Assembly: GCA_002162955.1 (NCBI GenBank)
Contig: MABD01000037.1
Span: 348,031 to 412,030, forward strand
Source of the DNA: Gammaproteobacteria bacterium 45_16_T64
GTDB taxonomy: Bacteria; Pseudomonadota; Gammaproteobacteria; Pseudomonadales; Ketobacteraceae
DNA: 64,000 bases
Direction: 5' to 3'
The translations under genes were made by a program, and so were the position numbers. Shown here one piece after another: positions 61,111-64,000 of this stretch. The notes beneath the pieces are model-generated. The model saw only the letters and a program-made list of their open reading frames with translations, was not told where the DNA came from and did not search any database. Numbering within the stretch: the first letter of the stretch is position 1; each line of letters begins with the position of its first letter.

Positions 61111-62137
61111 CAAACACGGTACCTCGGTATTTCTCCGGTGCAGGTAAGGCGCCATCCACACCTGAAAGTGTGCTGCCGTCATACTTGTCGGAGAACATCT
61201 TTGCCTGAGCGGAAATGCTATTGGCGGCCTTAGTTAGCACGGCTTCATTGTTAAGACTGACCTTGGCTTTCTTTGCGATTGCAATAATTTTTGTCAGCTC
61301 ATTATTATCGACTGTTTTATCGATTTTCTTCAAAAACGCTAACGCTCGCTTTGCGCGCTTTGCCATGGCAACGGCGTACTGTGCTTTCTTGGTAGCCTTG
61401 GCAACACCTCGCAGTGCATATTCTAGATCCAGCATTTTCCCGATAACATACAGCATACGTCGACGGTTAAGATCCGCTTCTGTATTATCATCGCTGTACC
61501 AGAGGTTATGCCTCACTTCACCTTGAGACCAACGCACGAGCTCGAAATTACTGCCCGCTTCATGGCCACCGACATTCACCAGTTTTTCATTGGGTACCGT
61601 ATGACAGGAGTAACAATTTTTCGCTAACGCGTAGAGGTTACCAGGTCGAATCATGCCCGCAGCTTCGGATTTTTTATAGCGTTCCACTTTATGGGCTGGT
61701 GTTTCATTTTCCGCTTTGACATCTTTGCCACCGAAGTCACTATGTATATCGATCCAGTCTTTTCCTGCACTATGACACGATTCGCACGAGATACCGGCAA
61801 TGGGTTTTTCCTTGCCTTTCTCTTTAGCCACCGTGAAGTGACAAGTTAAGCAGTCACTTTCAGATTTTATGCGTTTGATGCCCATCTTATCGGCGATCTC
61901 TCGCGCCTCATCACTACGCGGCATGTCGGCAAACGTCGTAGAGTGATGGGTTTTCTTCCACGCTTTAACGGTTTCTTTGTGGCATTCACCACAAGCATCA
62001 ATGCCTTTCACTTTTGCAGGATTTAACCGCAGTTCTGTAGCATTTGCCGTCGTCGATAAGCACATCAAAGCTGCCAACAAAATCAGCAAGCTTATCCGTA
62101 CGTTGATCAACCACTCTCTTGTCTCTGTATTCGACAT
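61103..62137 (-). CDS. Tetraheme cytochrome c (c554-like)
   Basis: 344 residues. Signal peptide (LLILLAALMCLSTTANA). Four CXXCH sites: CGECH, CLTCH, CESCH, CYSCH in the first 190 residues; spacing of the first (ACGECHKETVKAWKKTHHSTTF) resembles cytochrome c554 and related multiheme proteins. The last 120 residues are Lys/Ala-rich helices (KATKKAQYAVAMAKRAKRAL) that probably bind acidic partners, such as the Asp tract of the decaheme protein. Periplasmic. Confidence 0.88.
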   Translation of the reverse strand: MSNTETREWLINVRISLLILLAALMCLSTTANATELRLNPAKVKGIDACGECHKETVKAWKKTHHSTTFADMPRSDEAREIADKMGIKRIKSESDCLTCHFTVAKEKGKEKPIAGISCESCHSAGKDWIDIHSDFGGKDVKAENETPAHKVERYKKSEAAGMIRPGNLYALAKNCYSCHTVPNEKLVNVGGHEAGSNFELVRWSQGEVRHNLWYSDDNTEADLNRRRMLYVIGKMLDLEYALRGVAKATKKAQYAVAMAKRAKRALAFLKKIDKTVDNNELTKIIAIAKKAKVSLNNEAVLTKAANSISAQAKMFSDKYDGSTLSGVDGALPAPEKYRGTVFGE

Positions 62138-62208
62138 AAAATAGTCTCCCGTGCTATTTGATGTAATTTTATTTCTTAATGTTCTTTCGATTTTCTCTCA
62201 ACATGTCG

Positions 62209-63480
62209 TTATGCATTTAGCCGTAATTTTGTTTTTGGAACCGCAATACAAGGCAGGCAAGAACCTTTCTCCACTGCACTGTCGGGGTCCTCGATGTAAC
62301 CCACTTCACCTTCTAGCACAGCAGTCAAACATGTGCCGCAACTACCCGCTCGACACCCATTCTCAATGGATACTCCTGCCGCTTCCGCTGCCTCCAATAG
62401 CGTTCCCGATTCTTCACTCCAATCAATTTTTTTATCCGATACACCAAAGGTAACAGGAATAGAAGTACCACTTTTTGCCGGTAGCGCTTCTGTTTTCGTT
62501 ACCCTTCTATTTAACGTCGCGGGCCCAAAGGATTCAAAATGTATCCTATCGGCATTCACGTCTGCATCATGTAAACCAGACACAATGGAATCCATCATCG
62601 GCCCAGGTCCACATACATAGAAATCTGCTGCCATAGGTGCGCCCAACTGTTCGATAGCATCACAGGTTATATGGCCATGATTGCTATCACCCTCCTCCCG
62701 TAAACCGTATATTCCTGGTTCGCTAAAAAAGCTATGCCAATGGACGTTGCTATTATTTTGCGTAATCTCTTGAAGGTACTCAGCCATGATTAACTGACGT
62801 ACATTGGGGACACCATAGAATAGCCACACTTCGCGTTTGCTTTTCTTTTGAATCAAAGTATTTAGCATCGATAACATCGGTGTTATGCCGACACCACCGG
62901 CAATCAGCACGACAGGGGTTTTCTCTGTCATATCTAACCAGAACTTACCTGCAGGTGCCTTCGCGTCAAGAATATCGCCTTCTTCTATGGACCGATGAAA
63001 GTAGCTAGAGGACACACCATCAACGACGTCCTGTACCACGGTACCATCGGCAGCTAGAGGCGCTATTTGTAATTTTATAGACACCCGATAATAGTCAGTT
63101 TGTGCTCCGCTATCCGATAGCGAATAACAACGAATAACGGGTTTACTGATACCCGGTACTTTTAATTTAAACGTTAAATATTGCCCGGGAGAAAATATTG
63201 GCAACGGTTTTCCGTCATGGGGAACCAAATAAAATGATTTGATCACACTGTTTTCGCTAACGATCGACTGCACCCGAAATTTCCGCCAACCAGACCACGC
63301 CCACTCAATGCCATCGCCTTTAACGTTCTTGGCGACAATACCTTCTACCTGCTTTTCCAGTACCGCTTGCTCCAGGGCAAATACACGACTATTTCTCCGG
63401 ATTCGTCGCATTTGCTCATATACAAACAATACAAGTTGAACACTCACAATGATAAGGATGCCTATTCCGAGATAGTACAC
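62209..63480 (-). CDS. Membrane-anchored FAD/2Fe-2S NAD(P)H oxidoreductase
   Basis: 423 residues. One N-terminal transmembrane helix (YLGIGILIIVSVQLVLFVYEQ). FAD-binding reductase domain (RCYSLSDSG, RxYS), NAD(P)H domain (LIAGGVGITPMLSML, CGPGPMMDSI) and C-terminal plant-type 2Fe-2S ferredoxin (CRAGSCGTC with a later Cys pair). Like phenol hydroxylase or HCP reductase subunits. It can bring electrons from NAD(P)H to the unit; whether it faces cytoplasm or periplasm depends on helix topology (Arg-rich after the helix suggests cytoplasm). Confidence 0.88.
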   Translation of the reverse strand: MYYLGIGILIIVSVQLVLFVYEQMRRIRRNSRVFALEQAVLEKQVEGIVAKNVKGDGIEWAWSGWRKFRVQSIVSENSVIKSFYLVPHDGKPLPIFSPGQYLTFKLKVPGISKPVIRCYSLSDSGAQTDYYRVSIKLQIAPLAADGTVVQDVVDGVSSSYFHRSIEEGDILDAKAPAGKFWLDMTEKTPVVLIAGGVGITPMLSMLNTLIQKKSKREVWLFYGVPNVRQLIMAEYLQEITQNNSNVHWHSFFSEPGIYGLREEGDSNHGHITCDAIEQLGAPMAADFYVCGPGPMMDSIVSGLHDADVNADRIHFESFGPATLNRRVTKTEALPAKSGTSIPVTFGVSDKKIDWSEESGTLLEAAEAAGVSIENGCRAGSCGTCLTAVLEGEVGYIEDPDSAVEKGSCLPCIAVPKTKLRLNA

Positions 63481-63495
63481 AGTGGGCCCGTCCTA

Positions 63496-64000
63496 TTAGA
63501 GTTTCACTTGTAGCTCGATTCGCGAGCCGTATTCAGTATCATCCAAATCTTCTACCCATGTGGTATACCCATCAATCTGGATAAACGCTCGACGACCGAT
63601 GGCTTGCTGAATACGCAACGCAACGCCGTGCTCATCACGTAGTTCATCTCGATTTTCAAATCTTGCACCCGCCTCAATTACTATCTGAGTACGGGATTTA
63701 AAAAATTTCTGATAACCCAATGTTAGACCTGACGCTCGCTGTGCATTATTGCTCAATGGTGCTGGATAGGTTCCTATGCCCTGTGCGGCATACAAGATAC
63801 CGGTACGCCCTAACACTCCACCGGTAAGTGGCCCCCTTGCCGCTGAGGTATAATCATCAATTGCAACAAATGCGTTGGCGTAAATATTGTCATGGGTACG
63901 GGACGGCACCCAGGAAAGCTCCGCAAACAGTATCATGCCATTATCAGACTGCTGTGTGACATCACCGATGGCTTTTGATGCTACGACTCTAAACGCTGAG
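63496..64000 (-). CDS. Outer-membrane barrel protein, 5' end beyond the window
   Basis: The frame is open to base 64000, giving 167 visible codons of a longer protein. Alternating short strands (VSWVPSRTHDNIYANAFVAI ... GLTLGYQKFFKSRTQIVIEAGARF) and an end in YGSRIELQVKL are typical of a C-terminal outer-membrane barrel. Lies 15 bases before the reductase gene, so it is the first visible gene of the unit. Substrate unknown. Confidence 0.65.
   Translation of the reverse strand, partial: SAFRVVASKAIGDVTQQSDNGMILFAELSWVPSRTHDNIYANAFVAIDDYTSAARGPLTGGVLGRTGILYAAQGIGTYPAPLSNNAQRASGLTLGYQKFFKSRTQIVIEAGARFENRDELRDEHGVALRIQQAIGRRAFIQIDGYTTWVEDLDDTEYGSRIELQVKL

Overview
The window looks like chromosomal DNA of a marine-type gammaproteobacterium. 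This rests on moderate GC, TruC/RluA, YfbR, CsrA, FdxA, DUF3087 and Prc-type genes, many lipoproteins and outer-membrane barrels, and a PEP-CTERM protein. I cannot place it to genus. No rRNA, tRNA, CRISPR array or insertion sequence was recognised. Genes are dense, mostly on the minus strand, with several 1-4 base stop/start overlaps that mark operons.

Layout. 1-7.9 kb: housekeeping and small exported proteins (methyltransferase, flavodoxin-like protein, lipoproteins, DUF3087 protein, pseudouridine synthase, a C-type-lectin PEP-CTERM protein) and a TetR regulator whose gene has matching operators on both sides. 8-12 kb: a TetR/metallo-hydrolase pair divergent from a ferritin-like di-iron protein and a Baeyer-Villiger-type monooxygenase, with a perfect 20-bp palindrome between them. 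12.1-20.7 kb: a compact biosynthetic cluster read right to left, KS-AT-ACP polyketide synthase, then TubC-docked C-A-T peptide synthetase (code close to that for glycine), then a free-standing thioesterase-fold protein with a Cys nucleophile. A csrA paralogue with a long basic tail lies upstream. 21-28.9 kb: two possible cysteine hydrolases, yfbR, a CobW/G3E metallochaperone GTPase with a mini-rhodanese, a two-gene unit ending in a membrane protein with an M48-like metallopeptidase domain, and a MAPEG/LysR pair.

29-43 kb is accessory in character: three MORN-repeat exported proteins, two of them in duplicated two-gene cassettes that keep the same leader and terminator, flank an Mrr-type restriction endonuclease, an SF1 helicase and a HEAT-like repeat protein. 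Beyond it lie a decayed gene, a Prc/Tsp homologue that has lost its catalytic Ser and Lys, and a frameshifted small-gene pair. 43-54.4 kb holds catabolic and regulatory genes: a GEVED repeat protein, a PhoX-like protein, an AraC/carotenoid-oxygenase pair, GFA, a 7Fe ferredoxin, a nitroreductase, a GlxA-type regulator and an acyl-CoA dehydrogenase.

54.4-64 kb is one long minus-strand unit that reads as an electron-transfer complex: outer-membrane barrel (partial), membrane-anchored FAD/2Fe-2S reductase, tetraheme cytochrome c, a protein joining two cNMP-binding-like domains to four 4Fe-4S clusters, a di-heme cytochrome b (two H-x13-H helices), a decaheme cytochrome c, a FecR-domain protein and a Gly-rich outer-membrane barrel. 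Its substrate is unknown. It and the PKS-NRPS-Cys-thioesterase cluster are the strongest candidates here for undescribed systems.
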